A stretch of DNA of 64,000 nt from Nitrososphaerota archaeon (GCA_021324115.1 JAJPJS010000008.1:208160-272159); one strand, 5' to 3'. Counted from the first letter of the stretch, positions 34,786 to 44,847 are shown. Notes: generated by a model not told the origin, from the letters alone. Made by a program: numbers and translations.

Positions 34786-36450
34786 TTATCCCACCCCCGC
34801 CGCAGTGTGCCCCTGCAGGAAAGAAAGAATCGGACCCAGAGCCAGAACTGGAAAGAATGTAAGCACTACGAGCAGCATGATACTTGCGATGAGCACAGTC
34901 GAAAATGCGACACTACTGGTCTTCAACGCGGTTTCTGAGGTTCTCCTTCTGCTTAACATGGAACCCCCCAAGGCAAGCAGTATTGCCATGGGAGCATATC
35001 TGCCAACAAACATCACCACGGCTGTGGATATGTTGAAGAATGGAGTGTTTGCAAGGCTGCCAAGAAAGTCCGAGCCGTTGTTTGCAGCCGCACTTGTAAA
35101 TTCGTAAAGAATCTGGGTGAAACCGATAGCTCCCGAACTCGTGATCACACTGGTAGCTGCACCTGTCGCGTAGGAAAGAACCGTCGGCACAAGAATGATG
35201 ACAGGATGAACCAGGAACGCTGCCATAACAAGCTTCACGTCCCCACCCGTTATCTTCATTCCCAGGTATTCAGGCGTCCGGCCGGACATCAGTCCCACAA
35301 GAAAAACGGTCATTATGATGTACATCAGCATGTACATCAAACCTACACCATCCCCGCCTGGCGAGGCCTGAACAAGCATTCCTACGAAGCCGGCCAGAAT
35401 GGCAAGCGGATTCATAGAAGACAGAGAAGAGTTGACAGAGCCGGTTGTCATGGCGGTGGTGGTGACCGTCCAGAGCGTGGAAAAGAAACCGCCGATCCTT
35501 GTCTCCATTCCAGCCGAAAGGGCGACTGCGGGAATGAATGCTATCGCGATGTCGAGGGCGTATATCCCGTAGGCCCCGATGAGAATGGGTCTGCTCTCCT
35601 TCCTGTCATTGATGAGTCTGCCGTACACGAATATGAGTGCAGTGGGGATGAGCATCATAAGAAGGAGTTCAAATATATTCGACAGGGGGGTTGGATTCTG
35701 GAAGGGGTATGCTGAATTTGCTCCATAGTACCCGCCACCGTTCGTACCTATCTGCATAATTGAAACAAGGGATGCCACCGGTCCCACAAGTATGGACCTG
35801 GTTGCCCCCTCCACCGTCTTCACCGTCATGTAGCCGTCCAGAGTCTGCGGAACCCCCATCGCGACAAGGATCAGGGAAGCGATGAAGCACAAAGGGATAA
35901 GGACCCTGGTGATCGTTCTAACAAAATCAACGTAGAAATTTCCGATGTCTTTCCTTCCAGAAACAAAACCCCTGACCATAGCCACAGCCACGCTTATTCC
36001 CGTGGCAGCAGATGTGAACTGCAGGAACTGTATGGCAGTCATCTGGCTGAAGTATGAAAGCGTCGTTTCACCTGCATAGTGCTGAAGATTCGTGTTCGTC
36101 GCGAATGAAACCACCGTGTTCAGGGCAAGGTCCCACCTCAGCCCCGGAAACCCCTGAGGATTGAGTGGAAGTACCCCCTGGAACAGCAGTATCAGAAAAG
36201 CGATGGCCATCTGGATTATGTTTATGGAGAAGGCCGAAATGAAATATTCCCGCCATCCCATGCGTCTGGCAGGGTCAATTCCACCAAGCCTGTATATCCA
36301 ACCTTCGACCGGATTGAGTAGTCTGTCCAGCCTTTGGGGTGCTGATGTAAACACTCTGACAAGGTATGGTGAAAGTAGGCGACCCAGTATCAGTGCTGTC
36401 GCAAGTATCGATATAATCGCGATGATCTGCCCAGCATCTATCAAGTGCAC
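34786..36450 (-). CDS. kdpA: Potassium-transporting ATPase subunit A
   Basis: 554 residues from GTG 36450 with about ten membrane helices and the four filter-like loops of the KdpA superfamily (for example SFATNTNLQHY, GTNGGGYYGANS, ASPGGDGVG and TSAAANNGSDF). It forms the K+ path. The first gene of the kdp operon; a TATA-like tatttaata lies at 36494-36502 upstream. No KdpD/E sensor pair is seen in the window, so control may be by another route, perhaps the small Lrp-type gene just upstream. Confidence 0.96.
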   Translation of the reverse strand: MHLIDAGQIIAIISILATALILGRLLSPYLVRVFTSAPQRLDRLLNPVEGWIYRLGGIDPARRMGWREYFISAFSINIIQMAIAFLILLFQGVLPLNPQGFPGLRWDLALNTVVSFATNTNLQHYAGETTLSYFSQMTAIQFLQFTSAATGISVAVAMVRGFVSGRKDIGNFYVDFVRTITRVLIPLCFIASLILVAMGVPQTLDGYMTVKTVEGATRSILVGPVASLVSIMQIGTNGGGYYGANSAYPFQNPTPLSNIFELLLMMLIPTALIFVYGRLINDRKESRPILIGAYGIYALDIAIAFIPAVALSAGMETRIGGFFSTLWTVTTTAMTTGSVNSSLSSMNPLAILAGFVGMLVQASPGGDGVGLMYMLMYIIMTVFLVGLMSGRTPEYLGMKITGGDVKLVMAAFLVHPVIILVPTVLSYATGAATSVITSSGAIGFTQILYEFTSAAANNGSDFLGSLANTPFFNISTAVVMFVGRYAPMAILLALGGSMLSRRRTSETALKTSSVAFSTVLIASIMLLVVLTFFPVLALGPILSFLQGHTAAGVG

Positions 36451-36502
36451 CCGGACCTCTATCTTCGATAAGGTACCTCATTTTCGACTCCGGTATTAAA
36501 TA

Positions 36503-36820
36503 TCAGGCTCTGGATGCGGAATTCTGCCCTTGCTGCTGTGACAACGTGGGAGGCTGGCCGTTCCCGTTTCTTGGCCCTTTGTGGGTATGGAGAACGATGG
36601 AACTCACCGTGCTCTTCACACCCCTTATCTTCATTATCCTGTTCTTCAGTATATCCCTGAATTCCTCGATGTCGCCAGCAGCCACCAGGGTGACTATATC
36701 GAACTCTCCAGTAACTTCGTAGAGTTCCTTTACATTATCGATTTCGTACAGGGACCGTACGACCTGGTCCATGTTTGGCGACTCGACAAATATATCCACG
36801 AACGCGAGAATTTGTGACAT
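36503..36820 (-). CDS. Stand-alone Lrp/AsnC ligand-binding (RAM) domain protein
   Basis: 105 residues with the RAM fold only: ILAFVDIFVESPNMDQVV, YEVTGEFDIVTLVAAGDIEEF, and IRGVKSTVSSIVLHT. There is no DNA-binding half. Such proteins bind amino acids or assemble with full Lrp regulators. A GAGGTG ribosome-site-like element precedes the ATG. It lies 52 bases before kdpA on the same strand and could be cotranscribed. The C-terminal 20 residues are Gln/Asn-rich. Confidence 0.85.
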   Translation of the reverse strand: MSQILAFVDIFVESPNMDQVVRSLYEIDNVKELYEVTGEFDIVTLVAAGDIEEFRDILKNRIMKIRGVKSTVSSIVLHTHKGPRNGNGQPPTLSQQQGQNSASRA

Positions 36821-36958
36821 GGCACCTCATCGTACCTTCTGCGACCTCGCTTTTCGGCTTGTTAATATGCGTTGCGGGAAAGGAGAGCTCAGCGAGGTCC
36901 AAGAACTCATGCATCAGACTGTCTGACGAAGCCGACAGGTTTTCGATCATGTAAGGAG

Positions 36959-37915
36959 CTAGCCCTTGAGAATTTCACGCCTGTTTCTGCCGAACCTGGC
37001 CGGCATAAGCTCAGGAAGTTGCACCAGTCCGCTTCCAGAAAGAATGAAGATCATCCCGAGCCCCATCGAGAGGCTGATCCCTTCGCCGAGGAATAGCCAT
37101 GAGAGCAACGCGATCTGCACCAGCATCGTGTTTTGAAGTATTGACAGTTCAAAAGCCGTAAGTACCTTGAGAGAGACGTTCCAGAGGTAGAACGCAAATG
37201 CTGTGTTCACAAAAGCAAGCCAGGCCAGTATTCCCCAGTCCTCAAGACTCATAGAAACGGCACCTCCGACAAAAGCACCCGATGCCAGCAGCATCAGGCT
37301 ACCTATGCTCATCGTTATCGCAGTAAAACGGAGAGGACCCAGTCTTTCAGATATTCCAGTCGCCCTTAACAGAACTAGGTAAAGAGCCCAGGAAACGGAG
37401 CCGACCAGTACGATAACCACCCCCCCAAGCTCGGCCCTCACCGGTTGTCCGAGTAGAAAAGAGAACAATCCTGCAAACGTAACAGCAAGGCCCACCAGCT
37501 GAACCTTTGATGGTCGATCTCTAACCATTGGGTACGAGATTCCCAGGACAAACACAGGCGTCATATTCTGAAAGAAGGCAGTCGTATCGGTGGAAAGCAA
37601 CCCCAGTCCAAGAAATTGAAAGCCCTGAGCCACAGTGTAACCTGTAACTGCCATAAGCACGAGCACGCCTATGTCCCTTCTGGTGATTCCTTGCGATGGG
37701 CGTCGCTGAAAAGAAGTAGCCAGCAGGAGAACCAGTGAAGCGAGACCGTATCTGTAAGCTGCAAAATCCAGCGGAGGTATCTGAGGAAGCCCATACTTTA
37801 TCAGAATAAACGAAGTTGACCATAGGAAGGTCACGAATATAGCCGCACCTTCTGCGAAGGAAGGTATCCATCTCAACGGTAAGGAGGTGGACTGTTCGGC
37901 ATATATAGTATCCAT
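36959..37915 (-). CDS. DMT/EamA family transporter
   Basis: 318 residues with ten membrane segments in two EamA repeats (first about 25-155, second about 165-300); the segment WSTSFILIKYGL and the end of repeat two PVFVLGISYPMV-type sequences fit the drug/metabolite transporter superfamily. Exports amino acids or metabolites; substrate not predictable. Its own transcription unit. Confidence 0.88.
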   Translation of the reverse strand: MDTIYAEQSTSLPLRWIPSFAEGAAIFVTFLWSTSFILIKYGLPQIPPLDFAAYRYGLASLVLLLATSFQRRPSQGITRRDIGVLVLMAVTGYTVAQGFQFLGLGLLSTDTTAFFQNMTPVFVLGISYPMVRDRPSKVQLVGLAVTFAGLFSFLLGQPVRAELGGVVIVLVGSVSWALYLVLLRATGISERLGPLRFTAITMSIGSLMLLASGAFVGGAVSMSLEDWGILAWLAFVNTAFAFYLWNVSLKVLTAFELSILQNTMLVQIALLSWLFLGEGISLSMGLGMIFILSGSGLVQLPELMPARFGRNRREILKG

Positions 37916-38149
37916 GATTGTGATTTACATCATACTTTGAAACGGATATCTACTGAATCTAGAGTATGAATCATAAGGCAGGGTATGATAGGAAGCGGTC
38001 GGTAAAGGAGCGTCAACCCACATATAGAGTCTGCTCACGTTATGGACTTACGGACGTGTCGGTCAGCCGGAACATATGAATCAGCCCTCCTTCGATCCAA
38101 GCAAAATTCTTGAAATCGTCATGAAACATGGCAAAGCGCACTCGTATCT

Positions 38150-38165
38150 GCTTAAATATTAGAAT
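38150..38165 (+). promoter_or_regulatory. tusA promoter with sulfur-regulon word
   Basis: The TATA-like cttaaatatt (38151-38160) is 30 bases before ATG 38186. The word AATATTAGAAT (38155-38165) overlaps its downstream half; the same word occurs in the promoter regions of the hdr/dsrE and apr genes. A protein bound here would compete with TATA-binding protein. Confidence 0.5.
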
Positions 38166-38185
38166 ATATTAGATTCGGAATCGGA

Positions 38186-38440
38186 ATGACATCAGCTCAA
38201 GTTTCCTCTGATAAGGTATTGGATGCCAGAGGCCTAATGTGTCCAATGCCCGTAGTAAAAACCGGAACCGCCATCAAGGAAATTCAGGTGGGGCAGGTGC
38301 TCGAGGTTCTAGCCACAGACCCGGGTTCGAAACCTGACCTTACTGCCTGGGCCAAGATGACGGGTAACGAACTGCTACTCGTGGAAGAGGTTGAAGGCTC
38401 CCCAAAGGTTTATCGTTTCAAATTCAGGCGCACCAAGTAA
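38186..38440 (+). CDS. tusA: TusA family sulfurtransferase
   Basis: 84 residues with the TusA fold and its CPxP motif (LMCPMPVVK, catalytic C19). TusA proteins carry sulfane sulfur as a persulfide. In sulfur oxidisers they pass sulfur to the DsrE/Hdr machinery; here the same window encodes those partners 4-11 kb away. Leaderless start at ATG 38186 after a clear TATA box. Monocistronic. Confidence 0.93.
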   Translation: MTSAQVSSDKVLDARGLMCPMPVVKTGTAIKEIQVGQVLEVLATDPGSKPDLTAWAKMTGNELLLVEEVEGSPKVYRFKFRRTK

Positions 38441-38699
38441 CCAGCTTTACAGGTCAGTTCACGTATATTTTGCATTTTAAGACGGCGTCGAAGCGTAAGC
38501 CTGCAGGAAGATGTTGCAACGAGCGTCCTCCTCGATGAAGTCGTTTTTGCCCGGATTCTTAAAAATTCCAAACGAACAAGTCAAGAGGCATGTTCGAAAA
38601 AATGAAGGCTACTCGTTGCTCAGTCCTCCCAACTTTGAATTGTTACTGGTCGCTTATTCCAAAGGCGTATAAGCCGGCATCCACCAGTTTTAAGACTGA

Positions 38700-40394
38700 G
38701 TGAAGATGGCCGAATCTCCTTATCCATTTATTTCGGATGCGTATGGTAAAAACCACTTCGAGCTTGACAGACCTTTCAGTTCAATCCTGAAACACTTCAA
38801 TTACAATCACGAACAGACCAGGCTAACATCACTCGGAGAATTCGCGGGTACCGACCTTTACGAGATTGCGGACTACATCGACAAGTTGGGCAGGCCGAAG
38901 CTCATAATGTGGTCAACAGACGGAGAAAGGGTGGACCGGGTCTGGCTCGACCCGGCAGAGAAGGTGGTGCTGGAAAAGCTGATCGGTGAGTATGGAGTAA
39001 ACCGGGGCCCATATATATCCGGCGACTGGTTCCATTACTTTTCTTCTATCTATTTGATAGGAGACCCAGGCATATCCTGCATTCTGACGGTTACGAATCA
39101 GACCGCATACGCAATATACAAGTATGGCGATCCTGTCGTCAAGAAGTTCCTGCCGTCACTCATTGGAGGGGATGAGACTACCCCCCGAAAGGAACTTCGG
39201 TATGGCGCGACCTGGTTCACCGAAATACAGGGTGGAAGCGATTTGGGAGCGAACTTGGTTGAGGCAGTCAATCAAGGCGGTAGATGGATTCTAAACGGCG
39301 ATACAAAGTACTTCTCAAGCAACGCGGGATTGGCGAATCTGGCAATCGTCACCGCCAGACCCCGAGGTGCGAAGGAGGGGGCCAAAGGCATCGCCCTTTT
39401 TCTGGTCCCCGAGTTGAACTCAAGCGGAAAAAGAAATTTCACAGTCAGAAGACTCAAGGAAAAGAGCGGCACGGTTAGCGTTCCGACGGGAGAGGTCGAA
39501 TTTGAAGGTGCCGAAGCCTATCTCCTGGGCGAAGCCGAAAAAGGAATATACTATACGCTGGAAAATCTCATGGTATCGAGACTATCAAACGCAGTAGGAG
39601 CACTCGGCATAGCGAGGAAGGCCTACCTGGAAGCCTACTACTACGCCAAAAAGAGGAAAGCCTTCGGCAAAAGGATCATCGAACATCCCCTCGTTCAAAG
39701 GGACCTTATGGAGATGGAGATCTACATCGAGGGAACCCTGGCCCTGACATTCAGGGCCATCGATGAATTCCAGAAGACTTTCATGGACACCCCGCCGTAC
39801 ACCGATAGATATCATTACGCCAGGCTTCTCACGCATATCTCCAAGAACCTGACGGCCGACATGGCAGCCCATGTGACAAAGCTTGCGATGGAGCTGCACG
39901 GGGGAATAGGCTTTCTCAGCGAATTTCCTGTGGAGAGGTGGCACAGGGAAGCCCTCATTACGCCGATATGGGAGGGTCCAAGCAACATACAGGCGCTCGA
40001 TATGCTGGAGGTCATTGCAAAAAAGGGAGCACATCACACCCTGCTACAGGATCTGGAAAGTGGCAGAAAACAACTCGGACTAAAACAGGAAACCGATCTC
40101 TACGAAATATCACTTACCGACATAAAGAACGAATTTGAACTCCTCAAGGGGCTCGATGAAGAGAACGCGCAGTTTCAGGCAAAGGACATCCTCGAAAGGC
40201 TAGGACACTCTCTGGCAGTGGTTACTCTTGTGCAGATATCAAACAGCCTGAAATCCGAGAGATTTCTCTCGATTGCGAAACTTTACCGTGAAAGGTTCGT
40301 GGAAAGAAAGCCACTCAGAAGGCTTGACAGACTGAAGACAGCCCAAATAATAGAGATCGATAACCTGAAGGAAGAGCTTGTGGTGGGGAAGTAG
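38700..40394 (+). CDS. Acyl-CoA dehydrogenase
   Basis: 564 residues from GTG 38700, about 28 bases after TATA-like gtataag; ATG 38706 is an alternative. Three-domain acyl-CoA dehydrogenase of the long AidB/ACAD10-like group: TWFTEIQGGSDLGANL binds FAD and substrate, FGKRIIEHPLVQRDL and ELHGGIGF with a trailing WEGPSNIQALD complete the FAD site. The C-terminal 120 residues are an added helical domain. It is directly joined to an acyl-CoA ligase, so the pair begins a beta-oxidation-type route. Confidence 0.9.
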   Translation: MKMAESPYPFISDAYGKNHFELDRPFSSILKHFNYNHEQTRLTSLGEFAGTDLYEIADYIDKLGRPKLIMWSTDGERVDRVWLDPAEKVVLEKLIGEYGVNRGPYISGDWFHYFSSIYLIGDPGISCILTVTNQTAYAIYKYGDPVVKKFLPSLIGGDETTPRKELRYGATWFTEIQGGSDLGANLVEAVNQGGRWILNGDTKYFSSNAGLANLAIVTARPRGAKEGAKGIALFLVPELNSSGKRNFTVRRLKEKSGTVSVPTGEVEFEGAEAYLLGEAEKGIYYTLENLMVSRLSNAVGALGIARKAYLEAYYYAKKRKAFGKRIIEHPLVQRDLMEMEIYIEGTLALTFRAIDEFQKTFMDTPPYTDRYHYARLLTHISKNLTADMAAHVTKLAMELHGGIGFLSEFPVERWHREALITPIWEGPSNIQALDMLEVIAKKGAHHTLLQDLESGRKQLGLKQETDLYEISLTDIKNEFELLKGLDEENAQFQAKDILERLGHSLAVVTLVQISNSLKSERFLSIAKLYRERFVERKPLRRLDRLKTAQIIEIDNLKEELVVGK

Positions 40395-41951
40395 GTGACT
40401 GATAAACAAATGAATGCAAGAAGGGGACTGACGGTAATATCACTGCTGGAGAGGGCACGAGACCTGTTCCCGGACCGTGAAATCGTCTCAGAGGGCAGAA
40501 GAATTCGTTTTGAAGACGTTTACAAGGATGTCACGAGAATCGCGACATCCTTATCAAAACTGGGCATAAAGAAGGGGGACATAATCGGAGTGGCTGAATG
40601 GAACAACCTGAGGTTCGTTGAATTGCTTTACGCCGCAGCCATGAAAGGGGCCGTGATCTATCCTGTCAATGTAAGGCTTCCGCCCGAGCAGGTGATATAC
40701 ACAATAAGACACAGTGGTTGCAGCTTCCTTTTTGCATCCGCTGACTTCGCACCCTTTGCAAACAAATCTGGGTTGCCCGAGGAAAGGCTGGTCATGCTCG
40801 ATGGCTCCAGTGGGATGAATTTTCAGAGTCTGCTTAACGAGCAGGAGAACCCAAGTGGAGGAAGCCAGATTCATGAGGATGATGCTTACTCGATACTTTA
40901 CACGTCCGGAACCACAGGGATGCCGAAGGGGGTCATGTACACGAACAGAAAGGTTGTGCTGGGAGCGATGAGCATCGTCCACCAGTTGGGCCTGTTCAAC
41001 GCCTCTGCAAGGCTGAGCAGCGATGACACCATCATGCCATTCATTCCGTTCTTCCACCTGTGGGCGTGGGGAAGCGGATTCCATGCAACCTATCTTGGCT
41101 CAAAGTATGTGCTGGGCGGGAAGTTCTCCGTCGAAAAGGCCGTCGATGCCATCGTGAAGGAAGGTGTCACCTGGATCAACGCAGTTCCCACAATGGTGTA
41201 TGAGTTGTTGAAGAGCGACCGGGCTGGGGAGCTGAAGGGCCTCAAGATACTGATCGGCGGCTCACCCGTTCCCAAGGGTCTGGCAACTATGATGGAAAGA
41301 AACGGCATGAAATATTCCACGATTTACGGTGGAACAGATATGCTGGCGACCGCAATTCAGCTCGAGACTGGCAGAAAGATCCCGGATTCCATACACCCGG
41401 TTCCCTTCGTGGAAGCATCTGTTGTGAAGATGGATGGTAAAACGGCGAAAAAGGGCGAAGGCGAAATGGGTGAACTTCACATAAGGGCTCCATGGCTTCC
41501 TGATGGCTACTACAAAGACCCGGAGAAAAGCAGGGCATCATTCACAGAAGATGGGTGGTTCATCACTGGGGATGTTGCCAGGCTGGCGGAGGATGGTGGC
41601 ATACAGATACTTGACAGGGTCAAGGACGTGATCAAGAGTGGAGGTGAGTGGATACCCACAAGCATACTTGAATCCGTAATTTCAGAAGTGGACGGAGTCT
41701 CGTCCGTGGCTGTCATCGGAAAGGAAGACCCGAAGTGGGGTGAGAGACCCGTTGCAGTAGTAAAGGCTCAGAATGAATCAATAAAGGACAGCATAACAAA
41801 GCATCTTGACGAGGAAGTTCAGAAGGGAAGGATCGTCAATTGGTGGGCACCCGAAGAATTCATATTCGTTCAAGATATTCCCATGACAAGCGTTGGTAAG
41901 ATAGACAAGAAAGTGCTGAAGGATAGGTACACCGCTCGTTTACCCACCTAA
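40395..41951 (+). CDS. Acyl-CoA synthetase (AMP-forming)
   Basis: 518 residues starting at GTG 40395, the base after the dehydrogenase stop, so the two are translationally coupled. Adenylation signature YTSGTTGMPKG, YGGTDMLATA at the A5 position (a departure from the usual YGxTE), GWFITGDVARLAE, and the C-terminal catalytic lysine in TSVGKIDKK. It is homologous to the 20735 synthetase. It should activate a fatty acid that the dehydrogenase then oxidises. Confidence 0.92.
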   Translation: MTDKQMNARRGLTVISLLERARDLFPDREIVSEGRRIRFEDVYKDVTRIATSLSKLGIKKGDIIGVAEWNNLRFVELLYAAAMKGAVIYPVNVRLPPEQVIYTIRHSGCSFLFASADFAPFANKSGLPEERLVMLDGSSGMNFQSLLNEQENPSGGSQIHEDDAYSILYTSGTTGMPKGVMYTNRKVVLGAMSIVHQLGLFNASARLSSDDTIMPFIPFFHLWAWGSGFHATYLGSKYVLGGKFSVEKAVDAIVKEGVTWINAVPTMVYELLKSDRAGELKGLKILIGGSPVPKGLATMMERNGMKYSTIYGGTDMLATAIQLETGRKIPDSIHPVPFVEASVVKMDGKTAKKGEGEMGELHIRAPWLPDGYYKDPEKSRASFTEDGWFITGDVARLAEDGGIQILDRVKDVIKSGGEWIPTSILESVISEVDGVSSVAVIGKEDPKWGERPVAVVKAQNESIKDSITKHLDEEVQKGRIVNWWAPEEFIFVQDIPMTSVGKIDKKVLKDRYTARLPT

Positions 41952-42104
41952 CCTTTTGGGCAGGTCAATTATGTATAACGCTCTGCTTCAGTCAATATGC
42001 AATTTAACTTGTATGTGGCAAACTTGATTCCGTTTCAATAATTTCCAAGCGTTCCGGGTTGTCTGGCTTCACTCGTGTAGCGTTCAATGTCGCTTTTGTA
42101 AATT

Positions 42105-42497
42105 CTAGGTCAGCATCCCCTCAAGTTCACTGACCACTCTTGCAAGTAATTCATCTGCCACGGCGCTCGCCTCAGTTTCGTGGAACACCTTCACTTCCAC
42201 CACCACGCCAACCTCTTCTACTTCTGTGCCTTTTATCCAGAGGTACATGTCTCCCTCTTGACCCACCTGTGCCACGTTTGTGTAAATCTTGTTGCCGTTG
42301 ATCTCAATAGTCTCATCATCATAGCGGGAAGCCAGCGAAGGAGTCAGCCTCCTGATTCTGTCTGTAAGCGTAGAAATCTGTATACCTTCAAAATGCTTGA
42401 CTGAGCCCACATGGTCCTTTCCGAGAAATCTTACTTCTGTCCTGAAAAGAAGGGAATCCTCGGGTAGGCTTCTGCCGGATTTTTCTGATTCCGACAA
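42105..42497 (-). CDS. Small soluble protein at the end of the sHdr operon
   Basis: 130 residues, mixed alpha/beta, with strands such as TEVRFLGKDHVGSVKHFEG and GVVVEVKVFHETEAS. No cysteine and no recognised family. It starts seven bases after the stop of the membrane subunit gene on the same strand, so it is most likely the last gene of the hdr operon. Confidence 0.6.
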   Translation of the reverse strand: MSESEKSGRSLPEDSLLFRTEVRFLGKDHVGSVKHFEGIQISTLTDRIRRLTPSLASRYDDETIEINGNKIYTNVAQVGQEGDMYLWIKGTEVEEVGVVVEVKVFHETEASAVADELLARVVSELEGMLT

Positions 42498-42503
42498 CGA
42501 GGC

Positions 42504-43283
42504 TCATTTCCCCAGCTGGGGCTGCGGGGCTATTTCCCTGCCCTTTCCTGACTCTGACTGTAGTGTTTCCTGCATGAGCAGAGACCCCTTCCACACAAGG
42601 AAGGTCAGTTCACTGAACGGGGCATACAAAAAGAAGATCACTATAGAGGCTATATTGACAAGAAAAGCCACCTGCGCACCTGCAAGAAAACCCCCTATCG
42701 AAAGCAGGTCTGCGGTTGCACCTGACGCTCCCAGAACAAGCAGCACTAACTGCAGGGCCCATGTGTTCCTGTCCGTGGATATCCTTAGGTTGTGTCTGGA
42801 TAATCGTCTCAGCAGCAGAATTGCGGCTCCCAGCGCAATCATCCCCTGGAAGACATCACCCAGCAGCATGACAGGCAAAACGGCAGAATCTGGCGCACCA
42901 AGCGGATCAATCAGGAATCCCACAACTGTCGCCAGGGCCAGAAGGACGAATCCCCATAACACCAGCCCTCTTCCCAATGTATGAATCCTTTCTTCACACC
43001 ATGCCCCGGCACGCTCAAGAAGAAATATGTCATGAAAAGTCGATTTCCCGGCGGTGCTCGCACGGGCGCCGAATCCCTGGTTCTTTCCCCCACTTCCTTT
43101 GGAAAAAAGAACTGCCGAGAGTACGGAAGCAGGGGTGAAAGGAACCTTCCAGCTCCTGATCCTCATATATGAGGCAAGAACAGCGAATATGGCCAGAATC
43201 AACACGAGCCCCACAATGTACTGATGAGGCAGAATGTTTCCTGGAGGCATATAGTAAAATATGGATGGAAACATTGCTTCCAT
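42504..43283 (-). CDS. sHdr-associated membrane subunit (HdrE/QmoC-like)
   Basis: 259 residues, six membrane helices at about 20-40, 104-126, 132-157, 175-195, 203-227 and near 230-245. The helix beginning ERIHTLGRGLVLWGFVLLAL has the histidine-then-WGFVL pattern of cytochrome-b-like subunits (HdrE, DsrM, NarI, QmoC membrane half). The C-terminal APFSELTFLVWKG aligns with GPWTKFPHMFYKG of the apr-linked protein at 54708 but lacks its histidine. It shares a base with the upstream hdrC gene (stop/start overlap). It may connect the cytoplasmic Hdr complex to the quinone pool. Confidence 0.75.
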   Translation of the reverse strand: MEAMFPSIFYYMPPGNILPHQYIVGLVLILAIFAVLASYMRIRSWKVPFTPASVLSAVLFSKGSGGKNQGFGARASTAGKSTFHDIFLLERAGAWCEERIHTLGRGLVLWGFVLLALATVVGFLIDPLGAPDSAVLPVMLLGDVFQGMIALGAAILLLRRLSRHNLRISTDRNTWALQLVLLVLGASGATADLLSIGGFLAGAQVAFLVNIASIVIFFLYAPFSELTFLVWKGSLLMQETLQSESGKGREIAPQPQLGK

Positions 43284-43780
43284 TATTCGGTCAACTCACT
43301 CTCGTGCGCCTTGAAGGCGATGCTCATTGCGATCATCACCCCCTGAGGGTCGACACCCTTCGGGCAGGCCGCACTGCAGAGGCCACATCCGGAACAAAGG
43401 TAGACTGCCTCGTGATGCTTTTTGATCTCCGATGTGTAGCCCATCTTCACTATATGTATAAGATATCTGGGGTTAAATTCAGAGTGCGCATGAGCGACGG
43501 GGCAAACCGCGGTGCAGTTGCCGCACTGCCAGCATTTCCCTATATTCCCGCCTCTGGGTAGCTTCTCGACGTCCCTGTAAATTTCTGTGTCAAAATCCTC
43601 GAGGGTCCTGGGCAGGACAAGAGTACCCCACCTGCCGGACATGTCAATCCCTCCCAGTTCCAGCTTCTTCGGCTCGATGATTCTTGAATCGTCCACGTAC
43701 CTTCTTTCTATGATGAATTTACCCTTCTCTTCCCCTGCCGAAGACTCCTTCTCTTTTCTTTTCTTTTCTTCTTCACTCAT
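43283..43780 (-). CDS. hdrC: HdrC-like iron-sulfur subunit
   Basis: 165 residues. Two 4Fe-4S motifs: C83, C86, C89, C93 (CWQCGNCTAVCP) and C129, C132, C135, C139 (CSGCGLCSAACP). The first 80 residues are charged and low in complexity. With the following membrane gene it matches a QmoC protein split in two (ferredoxin half plus cytochrome-b half). It transfers electrons between HdrA and the membrane subunit or HdrB. Confidence 0.9.
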   Translation of the reverse strand: MSEEEKKRKEKESSAGEEKGKFIIERRYVDDSRIIEPKKLELGGIDMSGRWGTLVLPRTLEDFDTEIYRDVEKLPRGGNIGKCWQCGNCTAVCPVAHAHSEFNPRYLIHIVKMGYTSEIKKHHEAVYLCSGCGLCSAACPKGVDPQGVMIAMSIAFKAHESELTE

Positions 43781-43783
43781 CTG

Positions 43784-44845
43784 CTACACCGGAACCTTCT
43801 GCATGAGCCTGCTGCCGAGCTTGACAGCCTGCATGGCAGCCGCAGAACCTTCCGAGAGCGCCTCTTCTACGGACATGGGAGCCACGCACGCCCCCGCCAG
43901 AAATATACCCTCCTTCCCAGAATCAAAATGGACGTTGGGAATCTTTGGCGCGAGGAATCCGTATTCATTTAATGAAAGTGATAGCGCACCTGCCGCCTGT
44001 TTTGTTCCGGGTCCGGGCTCGATACCAACCGCGAGCACCACCATATCGAAGAGAACTTCGAACGGTCCGCGAACCAGGGTGTCCTCTCCCTTTACGAGGA
44101 GCTTTTCACCCGTATAGTACACTTCGCCAACCCTTCCCCTGATGAAGTTTATACCATACTTCTCCATGCTTTCCCAGTAAAGCTTCTCCCAGAGACCTAT
44201 CGTGCGGATGTCCATGTAAATCATGTACACCTGCGAGTCCGGTAGTAGCTGCTTCACCTCGATCCCCTGCTTTATGCTCACACCACAGCACACGGTGCAG
44301 CACCAGGGGTTGGTCGACCTGTCCCTCGAACCGACGCAGAATATGAACGCTACCCTCTTAGGAGGCTTGCCATCATGCCCCACGACCCTCCCCTGCTTCA
44401 GCATTATCTCCAGCTCGTTTATCCCTATGACGTTGGGCATTCTTCCATACCCGTACCTCGGGTCCACCCTTGCGTCGAAATGCTCGAAGCCGGTGGCCAC
44501 TATGATCGAAGATACCACCTTTTCTGTGATATTCTTCGTGGTTTCATCCTTGATCCTGACGTGGAAGTCGCCAGGTCTGCCACTGTAGCCATCCACGATG
44601 CAACCCTTCATCACCGTGACATTCTTGTTGCTCTGACAGAAATCGATCAGAGGTCCCATAACCTCTTCGGTAGGCCTGAAATCTGGCGCGAGTGTGTGAT
44701 AACTCCATCTGATGGGTGCACCGCCTAGTTCCTTTCTTCTCTCGACAAGCAGCACAGGAACCCCGAATTCAGCCACGTCCTTTGCGGCCTGAAGACCGGC
44801 CGGTCCGGCACCGATGACGAGTACAGGATTGTCGGGCGCTTTCAT
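43784..44845 (-). CDS. hdrA: HdrA-like flavoprotein of the sHdr type
   Basis: 353 residues, the short form of HdrA seen in sulfur-oxidising sHdr and Qmo complexes. FAD site GAGPAGLQAA (8-17) with LVERRKELGG; a cysteine group CVGSRDRSTNPWCCTVCCG (about 178-197) that probably holds an iron-sulfur cluster; and a C-terminal second FAD motif FLAGACVAPMSVEEAL. It is the central flavin subunit for oxidation of sulfane sulfur. Two bases separate it from hdrB and three from hdrC. Confidence 0.92.
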   Translation of the reverse strand: MKAPDNPVLVIGAGPAGLQAAKDVAEFGVPVLLVERRKELGGAPIRWSYHTLAPDFRPTEEVMGPLIDFCQSNKNVTVMKGCIVDGYSGRPGDFHVRIKDETTKNITEKVVSSIIVATGFEHFDARVDPRYGYGRMPNVIGINELEIMLKQGRVVGHDGKPPKRVAFIFCVGSRDRSTNPWCCTVCCGVSIKQGIEVKQLLPDSQVYMIYMDIRTIGLWEKLYWESMEKYGINFIRGRVGEVYYTGEKLLVKGEDTLVRGPFEVLFDMVVLAVGIEPGPGTKQAAGALSLSLNEYGFLAPKIPNVHFDSGKEGIFLAGACVAPMSVEEALSEGSAAAMQAVKLGSRLMQKVPV

Positions 44846-44847
44846 GT

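Noticed and set aside
38321-38335. A gggttcgaaacc word like a tRNA T-arm
   Set aside because: It lies inside tusA in frame, and no acceptor, D or anticodon stems surround it.
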